From Dyadobacter chenhuakuii (GTDB taxonomy: Bacteria; Bacteroidota; Bacteroidia; Cytophagales; Spirosomataceae), in contig NZ_CP098805.1 in NCBI RefSeq assembly GCF_023821985.2, positions 186,001-250,000 of the forward strand: a stretch of 64,000 nucleotides of DNA, in the 5' to 3' direction. This document shows, one piece after another, positions 25,768-34,674 of this stretch. Each line of letters opens with the position of its first letter. The first letter of the stretch is position 1. The notes below the pieces were generated by a model. That model saw only the letters and a program-made list of their open reading frames with translations. It ran no database searches and was not told the origin of the DNA. The position numbers were made by a program, and so were the translations under genes.

Positions 25768-27288
25768 TTAGCTTGTTGTTTTCACGGAATAGTTACCCAA
25801 AAACTTCAGTTCACCTTCAACATGAATTTTTTTAGCTATTATATTGTGTCCAACTTCGACAATGTGGCCGCGGTTAATTCTAATTGCATCGGCAGCAGCA
25901 GGGACGCGTCCGTTCGACCAAGTCGAAGGATTGATCCAGGATCCTGAGGAAATAGATTGTACTAAATCGGAAAATAAGGAAGTTGTGTTGAAATTCCTGT
26001 AAAGGACTTGTTCGGTTGATGAACTTGCATTTCCAAACCAGTCATTTAAAATATCTGAATAAACCCGCCGGAAATCAATTTGCATTTTAATGTCGCGATT
26101 AATTTCTGACGGACCAGGCAGTTCAGGCAAAAGACCATTCACCAGATCAGGATTTGTTCCAATAATTTGACGTTTGATACCGGTCCCGAAAACAAACATT
26201 GGCGCGGCAATGCCGTGATCAGTCCCTTTTGACGCATTTGAAGTGGCTCTCCGCCCAAAGTCGGAAAACGTGAGGCCAATCACCTTGTTCTCTGTTCCTT
26301 GCAATTTCAAATCGTTTTGAAATGCGGCAACTGCATCAGATAGTTTTTTCAATAACTTAGCATGAGTGCCTTCAACTGACGTTGTACCTACCTGACCCGA
26401 ATGCGTGTCAAACCCCTCCAGTTCGACATAGTAAACTTTTGTTCGAAGCCCTCCGTGTATTAGTTTGGCTACAATTTTGAGTTGCTCCGCGAGATCGTTC
26501 GCCTCAGCTGCTGGGGGATAAGCAGCGAGATTCGTCCCAGCATCGGAAGCAGCTTTGATTTCCGATGCGTACCCAACGGACAGTAATTGTTGCTCGCGTA
26601 CATATGCTATCAGATCGCCAGGATCACAGCAAGGTAAATCACTTGACTGCTGTGTTGGTGAACCGACGATTTGATAGAAGTTACCAGGAGTTTTTATGTT
26701 AATCGCCGTCGACTGCTGGGATCCAAGTAAAGTTGTGGTTGCAACATACCCGATCTGAAGTGCTAAGGGATCCTCCATGTTCGAGTTGGGGTATCCTTGC
26801 GGATAGCCGGGATAGTTTTTCTCAAGAAACCTACCTGCCCACCCGGAAGTGGCAAATTGATTCGATTCTACACCCGTCATGTAAATATCTGCCGACCTGT
26901 TATGGGATTGATTTGGGTTAGGGTAGGAGACTGAATGTACAATCGCTAGCTTACCTTCGTCGTACATTTTTCGCATTCCAGTCATAGCAGGGTGTAATCC
27001 GGTCTCTAAATTACCCTGAAGACGCAACACGTTACTTTCTGGGATAGCAATATTGCTGCGTAGTGAGTAATAATTAGAATAATGCTCTATTGGAATTACT
27101 GTATTTAATCCATCATTACCACCATTCAAATATATTATTACCAGAACCTTATCGTCGGCAATAGCATTTGTTTTTAGTATTGATTGAATCAACCCCGAAT
27201 TTTTGCTGACTGATCTCAGGCTAAATCCATTCAGTGCAATAGGGAGCAAGGACGCTGATGCGGTTGTTAGAAACTGTCTTCTTTTCAT
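25768..27288 (-). CDS. DUF1501 protein with twin-arginine-like leader and C-terminal G8-like tail
   Basis: A 506-residue DUF1501 protein. The N-terminus MKRRQFLTTASASLLPIAL resembles a Tat signal. The body has the family segments VLVIIYLNGGNDGLNTVIP, NLETGLHPAMTGMRKMYDEG, VELEGFDTHSGQ and GLTFSDFGRRATSN, which place it in the family thought to be related to alkaline-phosphatase-like folds; its biochemical role is unknown. The last 60 residues (from SGSWINPSTWSNGRVP through HIVEVGHNIIAKKIHVEGEL) look like a G8-type surface domain and are not part of a standard DUF1501 protein. It starts 11 bp after the DUF1800 stop, forming a classic DUF1800-DUF1501 pair. Confidence 0.85.
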   Translation of the reverse strand: MKRRQFLTTASASLLPIALNGFSLRSVSKNSGLIQSILKTNAIADDKVLVIIYLNGGNDGLNTVIPIEHYSNYYSLRSNIAIPESNVLRLQGNLETGLHPAMTGMRKMYDEGKLAIVHSVSYPNPNQSHNRSADIYMTGVESNQFATSGWAGRFLEKNYPGYPQGYPNSNMEDPLALQIGYVATTTLLGSQQSTAINIKTPGNFYQIVGSPTQQSSDLPCCDPGDLIAYVREQQLLSVGYASEIKAASDAGTNLAAYPPAAEANDLAEQLKIVAKLIHGGLRTKVYYVELEGFDTHSGQVGTTSVEGTHAKLLKKLSDAVAAFQNDLKLQGTENKVIGLTFSDFGRRATSNASKGTDHGIAAPMFVFGTGIKRQIIGTNPDLVNGLLPELPGPSEINRDIKMQIDFRRVYSDILNDWFGNASSSTEQVLYRNFNTTSLFSDLVQSISSGSWINPSTWSNGRVPAAADAIRINRGHIVEVGHNIIAKKIHVEGELKFLGNYSVKTTS

Positions 27289-27299
27289 GGTTCGTTGAA

Positions 27300-28934
27300 T
27301 TAAAAAACTTGGTATTCAGCCATCCTGAACATATGTTTAACCAGCCATTGGCATCTTGATACGACCGTGTTTCTTTTCGAAGTGTCGGTAGGCGTAGTAC
27401 GATACGCATTCCATTCCCTATCCCAGGAGGTTCGCGGAATGCCTCTCATCATAATTGTATCTATTAAAAAGTTTTGTTGACTTTGGCTTAACTCAATTGC
27501 AAAAAGATTTTTGGAGAAATCTTTGAAGACCACATCAATCGAAATAGGAGGAGTACCGGTGACGTCAGAAAAATTTGGTTGAAGAGCAGTCAAGCGTTGA
27601 ATAAAATTAATGCCCAGCATTTGTCCGGGCTTGATTTCCATCCATGGGACAACGAATCCATCAGAATGCTGCCCTCTTAATCCCAGCGTCGTCCCATTTA
27701 TCCAATTTTTAGAAAAGCCGGTTTGATAATAGGGGACGGAGCCGAAAACTAATGGCTGGTCCAGGAAGCTAAGTTGCATTGTTGTCATGTTCCAATACAG
27801 ATAGTTCATGACTTTAAAAAATGCTGCATACTCAGTTGTAATATTTGGAATAGGCTGATTGATCATCCTGAGTGTGCCAATCATAAATTCTGCGGGAGAT
27901 TTAAGAATTGCCCCTATGTTGTTAGTTGCAAAGAAAATCTGACTTGTCAGCAACTTTCGAAGGACAGGAGTTATTGCGAAATTGTTTTGGGAACTGGCAA
28001 AAAAGGTCGCCAAAGGAACAATGACCTGACTTTCAATTTCTGGGGTGACATTCGGATTTACGTACCACCTGTAGAGCTTTCTACAAATATGTTTCGGCAT
28101 TTCCGGATGACGGAGCAACATGTCAATAAGCTCATTTACTTCGGTGTCTCCGGCAGTGTTATCATTTCTGCCTCTTATAACCGTATCATTGTATTTGGAT
28201 GAAAAGACCTTGTCCGAAGTGTCGTGTCGTGTCAAATTAAAGGCTGGATCTGTACTTACTGAGCCGGCTTTTTTATAATTTGGAACTTGCCATCCCGACA
28301 GCACCCGGGCGGCTGCTTTAACATCTTGTTCTGTATAATTATCGTTTCCCTGAAAGTCCTTTTGTCCGACTGTGAAAAGCTCCTGTAATTCACGGCCATA
28401 GTTTTCGTTTGGATGCGCCTTAGTATTTTCACTTCCATTTTGGAATATTAACATTCCAGGGTCTTTCGTAATACCGACCGCAAGGGTTCTAAAATTCCCA
28501 AGCGCATTTGCCCGTAAGAACCGGATATATCTGTTTACCAGTCGGTAATCACCTACACTAGAATGCGCCACCACAAAATGATTCTGCCAAAAGGCCGTTA
28601 ATTTTTCCAAAACGGACGGCTTCCCGTCCTGCTTGCACATTAATCCAATCCACCAGTATTTGATGTACATACTATAATCATATGTCCGAGTTGCATCGTA
28701 AGGATTTGATAGAAATAGCTGGCCAGCATTTGGTCTGGTTTCGTCCATTTCAACCGGCGGCGGCGGAGATGCGGCATATGTGGAGTTGCTGATTAATTTG
28801 TCAACAGCCTCCGTAGCCGTAAGCCCTGTAAACTCAGCTATTTCGGAATTCGTTGGGCCAAAGGTGACTCTTCTCAATAAATGAGCAGCTGTACTGGCGG
28901 TAAGCTGTTCACTATATACGTCCAGGTACGACAT
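27300..28934 (-). CDS. DUF1800 family protein
   Basis: A 544-residue DUF1800 protein, always of unknown biochemical function but often paired with DUF1501. Family landmarks include AAHLLRRVTFGPTNSEI at the start, KLTAFWQNHFVV, YIRFLRANALGNFRTLAVGI, NYGRELQELFTVG, DVKAAARVLSGW and HICRKLYRWYV. No standard signal peptide is visible, although an unconventional export route is possible. It is the first gene of the pair; a TATATTTG element lies 85 bp upstream. The pair sits between the SGNH gene terminator and the depolymerase-like gene, within an EPS locus. Confidence 0.88.
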   Translation of the reverse strand: MSYLDVYSEQLTASTAAHLLRRVTFGPTNSEIAEFTGLTATEAVDKLISNSTYAASPPPPVEMDETRPNAGQLFLSNPYDATRTYDYSMYIKYWWIGLMCKQDGKPSVLEKLTAFWQNHFVVAHSSVGDYRLVNRYIRFLRANALGNFRTLAVGITKDPGMLIFQNGSENTKAHPNENYGRELQELFTVGQKDFQGNDNYTEQDVKAAARVLSGWQVPNYKKAGSVSTDPAFNLTRHDTSDKVFSSKYNDTVIRGRNDNTAGDTEVNELIDMLLRHPEMPKHICRKLYRWYVNPNVTPEIESQVIVPLATFFASSQNNFAITPVLRKLLTSQIFFATNNIGAILKSPAEFMIGTLRMINQPIPNITTEYAAFFKVMNYLYWNMTTMQLSFLDQPLVFGSVPYYQTGFSKNWINGTTLGLRGQHSDGFVVPWMEIKPGQMLGINFIQRLTALQPNFSDVTGTPPISIDVVFKDFSKNLFAIELSQSQQNFLIDTIMMRGIPRTSWDREWNAYRTTPTDTSKRNTVVSRCQWLVKHMFRMAEYQVF

Positions 28935-29019
28935 ATTTGCGTTGATTTTGCTTTTACTGTTGATATGAAGTGTTCTAAAAACACAAATATTATTCTAATA
29001 TAATATAGAATTAACTCTA

Positions 29020-29027
29020 CAAATATA
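29020..29027 (-). promoter_or_regulatory. -7 element TATATTTG upstream of DUF1800
   Basis: Matches TAnnTTTG on the minus strand and lies 85 bp upstream of the ATG at 28934. No -33 TTTG is evident at 19-21 bp. Confidence 0.4.
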
Positions 29028-29199
29028 ATGAAAGTTGTAATAATACTGTGATAATAAAGTTGTGTTACAAAAGTTTTTTCTAGTTTGAGCACCAGATAAA
29101 ATTATGGCCTTGGATAAATCGCCCTACCAGATGTAGGCTTCCATTTTGAAGTGGCCTGGATTTAGCCGTGAACTCTTATTTAACTAGATCATTACTGCC

Positions 29200-29230
29200 A
29201 AAAAAAATGGCCGGAATTTCTTCCGACCAT
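29200..29230 (-). terminator. Rho-independent terminator ending the main EPS operon
   Basis: Arms ATGGCCGGAA (29207-29216) and TTCCGACCAT (29221-29230) pair with one mismatch around a TTTC loop. On the minus strand the stem runs into eight T residues. It lies about 80 bp past the SGNH gene stop and closes the string of minus-strand EPS genes that begins at fcl. Confidence 0.88.
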
Positions 29231-29311
29231 CACTGGCGTATGGCGCCTTGTTTAATTAATTATTTGCAATGCCTCTATGAAGCTGATCGAACATCCGTTT
29301 CGTTTCCCGGT

Positions 29312-30325
29312 TTAATACTTGAGTTCTTTCATCTTGGATATAACCCGATTGGCAACTATTTGATAGCCATCGTTATTCAAGTGAGTGCGATCTGCTCGTA
29401 ATCCCATCGGAAAAACTCCGTTTTCGATCTCAACTTTATCCTGATCCGTCGGAGTATAGTTGACAGCCGTCATTTCAGTAGTAGTTGGTGGTAACATTGG
29501 CACATACATATCGCCATATTTAGCTTCTAAGTGCGAGTTTAGCTCCGAAATCCATTTATAACGATCAGTGGTCATAGTTTCTAAGAGGCCAGCCAACACT
29601 CCGAGAATAATAAATCTTTTAGGCTCAGCGATGTAAGCAACACTATGTTCGATATTAGAGAGGATGTCTGAAATCACTGTTGCACCGGCAACGTCGTTGC
29701 GACCATACCATAGAATCTGAGTAGCAGTTTTTGCTTTTTCAGCATTTTCAAGGATTACCAACGAGTCCTCTGGTACCGCCGTTGTACTGGCAACATCAGG
29801 CCTTATTCTGTAAGTCTCCACAGTTGGATTACCCTTACCATTTCGGATAATGGTGCATTTAACGCCAGCTACAGTCACCTTCCTAGTTAACTGATTTACC
29901 GTTGCTGCCGTGGAAAGGAATTCGTTTGATATTTTGGTTATAGGAATGGTCTCAGCTCCCCTGAATGCATTTCCTTCAACAGAAATTTTCAACGGCAACC
30001 CACCTTGCCTAGCAGCTATTTGAGCGCTGTTTTGACCTCCAATTGCATCTATAAAGACGGGACGGTTATCGAGACTTTTCCCAACAGCCGTTCCGTATGA
30101 GGCTGATCCACCAGAACCAACAGTCAAACTGTCACCGAAGAATGCAAGTGTTTTATCAAGTTCTGGTTTCGGTTCCGGACTTGGGGCAGGTCCTGGATCA
30201 TCACCTTCACAGCTCACCAGAAAAAACGAACTTAGCGCCGAGAATCCGGCAAGCTGAAGGAAGCTTCTTCTTTCAATTTTGCTTAGTATAGCTGGATCTG
30301 TGTATATGTTCTTTTTCATAGGCAT
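29312..30325 (-). CDS. SGNH/GDSL-type hydrolase lipoprotein, candidate EPS esterase
   Basis: About 337 residues. The catalytic GDSLTVGSGG motif (block I, Ser nucleophile) is followed by GRNDVAG (block III, Gly/Asn) and DRTHLNNDGY (block V, Asp and His), so the catalytic set is complete. The N-terminus carries an RRSFLQLAG motif and then FFLVSC, which looks like a lipobox, so it is probably a lipoprotein exported by Sec or Tat; the two signals are unusual together. A proline-rich linker follows the Cys. The ATG at 30325 or 30319 is preferred over an upstream TTG. As the last gene of the EPS operon it may remove or add acyl groups on the polymer; that is inferred. Confidence 0.83.
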   Translation of the reverse strand: MPMKKNIYTDPAILSKIERRSFLQLAGFSALSSFFLVSCEGDDPGPAPSPEPKPELDKTLAFFGDSLTVGSGGSASYGTAVGKSLDNRPVFIDAIGGQNSAQIAARQGGLPLKISVEGNAFRGAETIPITKISNEFLSTAATVNQLTRKVTVAGVKCTIIRNGKGNPTVETYRIRPDVASTTAVPEDSLVILENAEKAKTATQILWYGRNDVAGATVISDILSNIEHSVAYIAEPKRFIILGVLAGLLETMTTDRYKWISELNSHLEAKYGDMYVPMLPPTTTEMTAVNYTPTDQDKVEIENGVFPMGLRADRTHLNNDGYQIVANRVISKMKELKY

Positions 30326-30349
30326 TATTATTTGCAAATGATAGTGATA

Positions 30350-31861
30350 TCAAAGAAATCCCCTTTTAATAACGCTAATACTTACGCCGGTAGAGTTTTT
30401 GTATAATTTACCAATGTCTGATGCAAGCACAATCTTTCCATTAAGATTTCGCATTGTACCTAATCGAAGAGGGAAATTTAGATCAAGCATGGCAGAAGTT
30501 TGATTTATACCTTCCGGAAAAGGGCGATCATAAATTCCCAGATTCTTAGAGTATGATACTTTCGCAACGACACTCACTTGGTTGACTTGGCCAGCAATAC
30601 CCGCATGAAAGACTTTTACCCTATTATTGTTAGAAAAGAAATATACTGATGGTTGTGGCAGATCTTGTCGTGTAGCAATCTTTGGAGTGATAAAGGGAGT
30701 GCCGATTGTATTTTCCTGATAGACCCATCCTTCGAATTGAGTGTGGTTAAGATAATTATCTCTTCCTCTTGGCCCACCGTCCAGATCGAAGCTGTTGCCA
30801 CCCTGGCTTACAGTATATAAATATTCGAAAAGAAGAGACCTAAGATAAATCTTTGACGAACTTGGTTTACGAAGCTTGAGGGTGACACCATTCAGGCCAT
30901 CGCGGATGTTCGCTTTTTGATACAAAGAGCCATCATCATAAAACGATTGTCGGTAAAACATCAGATTCCAATCTGCCGATCGTATTTCCAGGGCAACATC
31001 AATAGAACCAAGATGATTACCTACCCGGTTACCCCTGTCTATTAAGTCATATTTTGTGGGATCAACGTAGCCAAAGGTAGGAATGCTTTTGCCGGTAAAT
31101 ACATACCAATAGTCAATCCAGTCTTGGGGATTTTTTTTGCCAACAGTCCATCGGTTAGATGTTATCACAGTACCGCCCCATTGCACATTATGATTGAATC
31201 CACCGGAAATTGCCACTGGCCATTTGTCTTTTCCGAACCTTAAATAAAACGCTTTCTGATGCGAGTAATGATTTCGCACAACTGCATTGGCATCAAACCA
31301 TCCGTGATTGATAAAGCCCTTAAAGGCAACCAATCCTTTAAGTAAAGGAACATAGTTAGTGAAACCAATTTGGATCATAGGAATAGGTATACTATTCCCT
31401 GACTGAATGTACGACCCGCTGGTCAACGATGAATCGCCAACGATTCCAATAATTTGTTTTTCCCTTCCTCCAAGAATTTCAAAACGTTTGTATTTCGCCT
31501 TTATATATGCTTGCGGAACAATTACACTTGAACTTGCACCAAGATTTATCCACGTGTCAATTCCATAACCCCAATCCCAATTTTTTTTGGTATAATCGGA
31601 CATAATGCTGCCAGAGAGAAATACGTTGGGATTTTTTTCCGGCACTACTCCAAATTGGTTCGAACGCAGCCAAAATGGGGTCTGTGTGGCAGTAGCAGCT
31701 GTAACACCTCCTCTTAAACTGTATTGGATGTTTTTCCTGGTTGAATCAACCGACGTTAACTCTGCCTGTCCATGCAAAAATCCAAACGTCGACATCACAA
31801 TTGCAAGGGTTAGAACAGATTTTATATTATGCTCTCTCCGTCTGAACTTGGGATAATACAT
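30350..31861 (-). CDS. Capsule-assembly Wzi-family outer-membrane protein (copy 2)
   Basis: A 503-residue paralogue of the protein encoded at 13577. The basic start MYYPKFRRREH and hydrophobic LTLAIVMSTFGFLHG form the signal peptide. The family segments TPFWLRSNQFGVVP, VIVPQAYIKAKYKRFEIL, GFINHGWFDANAV and DGLNGVTLKLR are present, and the C-terminus ends in a strand region closing in RGFL. It would anchor or present EPS at the outer surface, as Wzi does for group 1 capsule. The gene overlaps the 3' end of the upstream glycosyltransferase gene by 35 bp (31827-31861), indicating tight operon coupling. Confidence 0.88.
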   Translation of the reverse strand: MYYPKFRRREHNIKSVLTLAIVMSTFGFLHGQAELTSVDSTRKNIQYSLRGGVTAATATQTPFWLRSNQFGVVPEKNPNVFLSGSIMSDYTKKNWDWGYGIDTWINLGASSSVIVPQAYIKAKYKRFEILGGREKQIIGIVGDSSLTSGSYIQSGNSIPIPMIQIGFTNYVPLLKGLVAFKGFINHGWFDANAVVRNHYSHQKAFYLRFGKDKWPVAISGGFNHNVQWGGTVITSNRWTVGKKNPQDWIDYWYVFTGKSIPTFGYVDPTKYDLIDRGNRVGNHLGSIDVALEIRSADWNLMFYRQSFYDDGSLYQKANIRDGLNGVTLKLRKPSSSKIYLRSLLFEYLYTVSQGGNSFDLDGGPRGRDNYLNHTQFEGWVYQENTIGTPFITPKIATRQDLPQPSVYFFSNNNRVKVFHAGIAGQVNQVSVVAKVSYSKNLGIYDRPFPEGINQTSAMLDLNFPLRLGTMRNLNGKIVLASDIGKLYKNSTGVSISVIKRGFL

Positions 31862-33095
31862 GTGATGTTTGTATAAGGTGAATCAATTTATCCTCGAAAG
31901 ATTGAAGAATTTTATCTTTCGTTAGCACGTCCTCTGCATATCTTCGCGCGTTGGTCCTGTATATGGTAAGGTCTGACGTCAAAGCCAGGTCAATTCCATT
32001 TTTTAAAGCGGCTACAGACTCAGGTTCTATCAATATTCCCAGATTGTTACGTTTTACCGTATCATAAAGTGACGTATTTGGAAATGCTGTGACAATAGCG
32101 CACCCACCTGCTGCAAGAATCCCTGTTAGCTTGCTAGGCATTACTAGGTCTGAGGCAGACTTCTTTTGTAATACAAGATGAAGATCTGCTGTAGCGAGAA
32201 GCGCAGACAGTTGTTCAATTGGCTGCAGTGGAAGAAAACTTACATTGGTTACATTCAACTCCGCAACCATTGTTTCTAGTTTTAATTTTCCTCCACCTGA
32301 ACCCACTATCAAGAACTTGATGTCGCTCCTGTTTTTATATAGGGCGGCCGTCTCTATAATAAGTTCCAACCCCTGTTTTTCTCCCAAATTTCCTGAATAA
32401 AGAATTACTTTATCGTCCAATTCGATCCCGAATTGTTTGCGAAGTGAATTCTCCTTTGAAACCGGATGTACTACTTTCTCATCGACCCAATTCGCGAAAA
32501 GCATTATTTTTGAAGACGGGAATCCCTTCAATAAAATCTTCCTCCGCATTCCGGGGCTAATGGTTGATATGGCGGAACAGCTTTTTAAAAGAAACGATTC
32601 AAGTTGGAACATAACTTTTAAAAGCCATGGATTTCGAATCATTCCAAGTTCCTTCGCAGCATCTATCTGTAAATCCTGAACATGAATAACTAGTTTTGAA
32701 TTTTTAAGTTTTGAATAGATCAAAGCCATAAAACCCAGATGGAATGGGGGAGAAACACAAATGACAATGTCATATTTTTTCGCAAATAGGAGTTTAAGCC
32801 ATATCGGTAAGCTGCTGATCAAGAACGAAAATTCATGAATAATCCTGGTTAGGGACGTAATCTTTTTAGGTACATAAAGTGGACAGCGATAGACCTCGAC
32901 GCCTTTAATTGTTTCTTTCTTCCAAAAAGTATTTTTATAATTATCGTGAATATTCCATTCAGGGTAATAAGGCACAGCTGTAATGACTGAAACGTTATGC
33001 TTTTTATCAGCCAGCCATGACGCCATCTCACCAGTATATTTACCGATTCCTGTTAACTCCGGAGCGTAGTTAATGCCGTATATTAAAATTCGCAT
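31827..33095 (-). CDS. wcaI: WcaI-like GT4 glycosyltransferase
   Basis: A 422-residue glycosyltransferase. The start MRILIYGINYAPELTGIGKY and the segments EWNIHDNY, YRCPLYVPKK, HVQDLQIDAA, FANWVDEK, ILYSGNLGEKQGLE, VSFLPLQPIEQL and VMPSKLTGILAAGG closely follow enterobacterial WcaI (colanic acid, probable fucosyltransferase). It uses the GT-B fold with the nucleotide-sugar site in the C-terminal half, and acts on the cytosolic face of the inner membrane. Together with gmd and fcl in the same operon, a fucosyl transfer is the leading guess. It follows the epimerase by 40 bp and overlaps wzi by 35 bp. Confidence 0.88.
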   Translation of the reverse strand: MRILIYGINYAPELTGIGKYTGEMASWLADKKHNVSVITAVPYYPEWNIHDNYKNTFWKKETIKGVEVYRCPLYVPKKITSLTRIIHEFSFLISSLPIWLKLLFAKKYDIVICVSPPFHLGFMALIYSKLKNSKLVIHVQDLQIDAAKELGMIRNPWLLKVMFQLESFLLKSCSAISTISPGMRRKILLKGFPSSKIMLFANWVDEKVVHPVSKENSLRKQFGIELDDKVILYSGNLGEKQGLELIIETAALYKNRSDIKFLIVGSGGGKLKLETMVAELNVTNVSFLPLQPIEQLSALLATADLHLVLQKKSASDLVMPSKLTGILAAGGCAIVTAFPNTSLYDTVKRNNLGILIEPESVAALKNGIDLALTSDLTIYRTNARRYAEDVLTKDKILQSFEDKLIHLIQTSHVLSQVQTERA

Positions 33096-33135
33096 TATTC
33101 AATTTCAGTTTAGTTGCATTACCATCGTAAATACG

Positions 33136-34110
33136 TCAGGCAGATATCCCTTTTTCTTCCTTGTTCAGCCACTCAATCGTTTCTTTGCTACCATCTACGC
33201 GCCTTACGGGAAGTACTGGGGCTAATAGTTGTATAGGTCTTAAATCATGGATATTGTCTGTTGTCATATTTCGTAGCCTGAAGGAGGTCATAGGAAACTT
33301 AATACCAATGGCTTTCAATATGTCTCCAAATATTGCTGCTGACCTGAATAGGAAAAAAGGCACGGTCCTGATTTTTATGTTTGCTATATCAGCTATTTCA
33401 TCAGCCCATTGGGTAATGTCATAAGGCTCGTAATCGCCAATATAAAACACCTTTGAGTTTACTGCGTCGCTAGGAGCATCGACTAATGTTGTAATTTGAA
33501 ATACAGCGTTTGTCACAAAACCATAAGTCTTCTTGCATGCCTTAGCGCCAAGGTGGAAGTATTTTCGAGATAGAACTATTTTAAAAAATAGGTTATACGG
33601 CTCTCCAAAATAAGGCCCCCAAATGGATGTTGGCCGTATAATTAACCAAGTATAGGCAGGATTTCTAGCCTTTATAATTTTCTCCGTTAAAACTTTGCTC
33701 TCGCCATAGACAGTATGTGGCAAGTAATCGGAATCACTTTTAGGGCTGTAACCTGGTTTACATACATACATGGAAGACGCAAATATTACCCTTTGCAGAT
33801 CAGCAACTTGATCCAGTGCGTCTAGTAAATTGGTTACACCGTCTGAGTTTGTACTATAGTCGCTCAAAGTCTCACCATTGAGGTCAGTTCTGGCAGCTAA
33901 ATGAATCACATACTGCGGTTGAAAGCTGGTTATAGCATTTATAAGCGCCGATCTATCACGAATGTCCACATTTTTCCAAAAGGCAATATGGGCGGGATTT
34001 TTTGGGCTGAAACTATCAAGGTTTAAAACGTCGTTATTTGCTGCTATCAAAGCTTGAACTACATGAGTCCCAATGAAACCAGACCCGCCGGTAATCAGAT
34101 ATTTGGCCAT
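33136..34110 (-). CDS. NAD-dependent sugar epimerase/dehydratase (extended SDR)
   Basis: A 324-residue extended SDR. The Rossmann motif GGSGFIGTHVVQAL is at residues 7-20, and HLAARTD, SSMYV and the catalytic YGESK follow as in UDP-glucose 4-epimerase-like enzymes. The C-terminus is less conserved, so epimerase, dehydratase or reductase activity cannot be chosen. It would provide a nucleotide-sugar precursor for EPS or modify one. It lies 18 bp after the acetyltransferase stop and 40 bp before the WcaI-like gene. Confidence 0.82.
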   Translation of the reverse strand: MAKYLITGGSGFIGTHVVQALIAANNDVLNLDSFSPKNPAHIAFWKNVDIRDRSALINAITSFQPQYVIHLAARTDLNGETLSDYSTNSDGVTNLLDALDQVADLQRVIFASSMYVCKPGYSPKSDSDYLPHTVYGESKVLTEKIIKARNPAYTWLIIRPTSIWGPYFGEPYNLFFKIVLSRKYFHLGAKACKKTYGFVTNAVFQITTLVDAPSDAVNSKVFYIGDYEPYDITQWADEIADIANIKIRTVPFFLFRSAAIFGDILKAIGIKFPMTSFRLRNMTTDNIHDLRPIQLLAPVLPVRRVDGSKETIEWLNKEEKGISA

Positions 34111-34128
34111 AAATACAAATGATATATT

Positions 34129-34674
34129 TTAAATCCTGTCTTTAATAGGTCTGGCCGGTGTACCGACACAAACTTTCCCCGATGGCATGTTTTGCAATAC
34201 GGTACTTCTTGCTCCCAACACACAGCCTCTACCAATTCTAACGCCGGGAGCAACGTATACGTCGTTAGTGATCCAGCACTCGTCCTCTATTATCACCTCT
34301 TCACTAAATATGGGAAACGACTCAACTTTGTAATCATGCCCTCCTGTGTTTAAATACACTTTATGTGCAATCGCTACATTTTGGCCTATACTGATTTTAC
34401 CTAAATTGTAAAGCACAGTATCATCACCAATCCATGTATTGTCGCCTACCGACAGATTCCATGGATATGTTACTTTAACTGTTGATCTGATTAAGACGTT
34501 TTTGCCAATCTTGGCTCCAAAACATCTTAGGAGAAACCTTCTCCACCCATATAAGACCTGGGGAGACCAGGAGAAGGCAGATGATTGTATCATCCACCAA
34601 AGCTGAACAACTATTTTAGACCTCCCACGAAAATGGGCTGGGACAGAAAACTTGCTTAAATCCTGATAACTCAT
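34129..34674 (-). CDS. wcaF: WcaF-like left-handed beta-helix acetyltransferase
   Basis: A 181-residue acetyltransferase of the WcaF type, which in colanic acid synthesis transfers acetyl groups to fucose using acetyl-CoA. WWMIQSSAFSWSPQVLYGWR, LLRCFGAKIGKNVLIR and VTYPWNLSVGDNTWIGDD precede hexapeptide repeats forming a left-handed beta-helix; the conserved NTGGHDY segment likely carries the catalytic His. Its ATG overlaps the upstream glycosyltransferase stop by ATGA, so translation is coupled. The length matches WcaF. This supports O-acetylation of the polymer. Confidence 0.85.
   Translation of the reverse strand: MSYQDLSKFSVPAHFRGRSKIVVQLWWMIQSSAFSWSPQVLYGWRRFLLRCFGAKIGKNVLIRSTVKVTYPWNLSVGDNTWIGDDTVLYNLGKISIGQNVAIAHKVYLNTGGHDYKVESFPIFSEEVIIEDECWITNDVYVAPGVRIGRGCVLGARSTVLQNMPSGKVCVGTPARPIKDRI

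Larger units (their letters stand above)
28935..29311. other. Intergenic region between DUF1800 and SGNH genes
   Basis: About 377 bases with the DUF1800 promoter (-7 element at 29020-29027) and the SGNH-gene terminator (29200-29230). CTACAAATAT at 29017-29026 equals an arm of the inverted repeat upstream of the T9SS gene. Nothing else was found. Confidence 0.5.
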
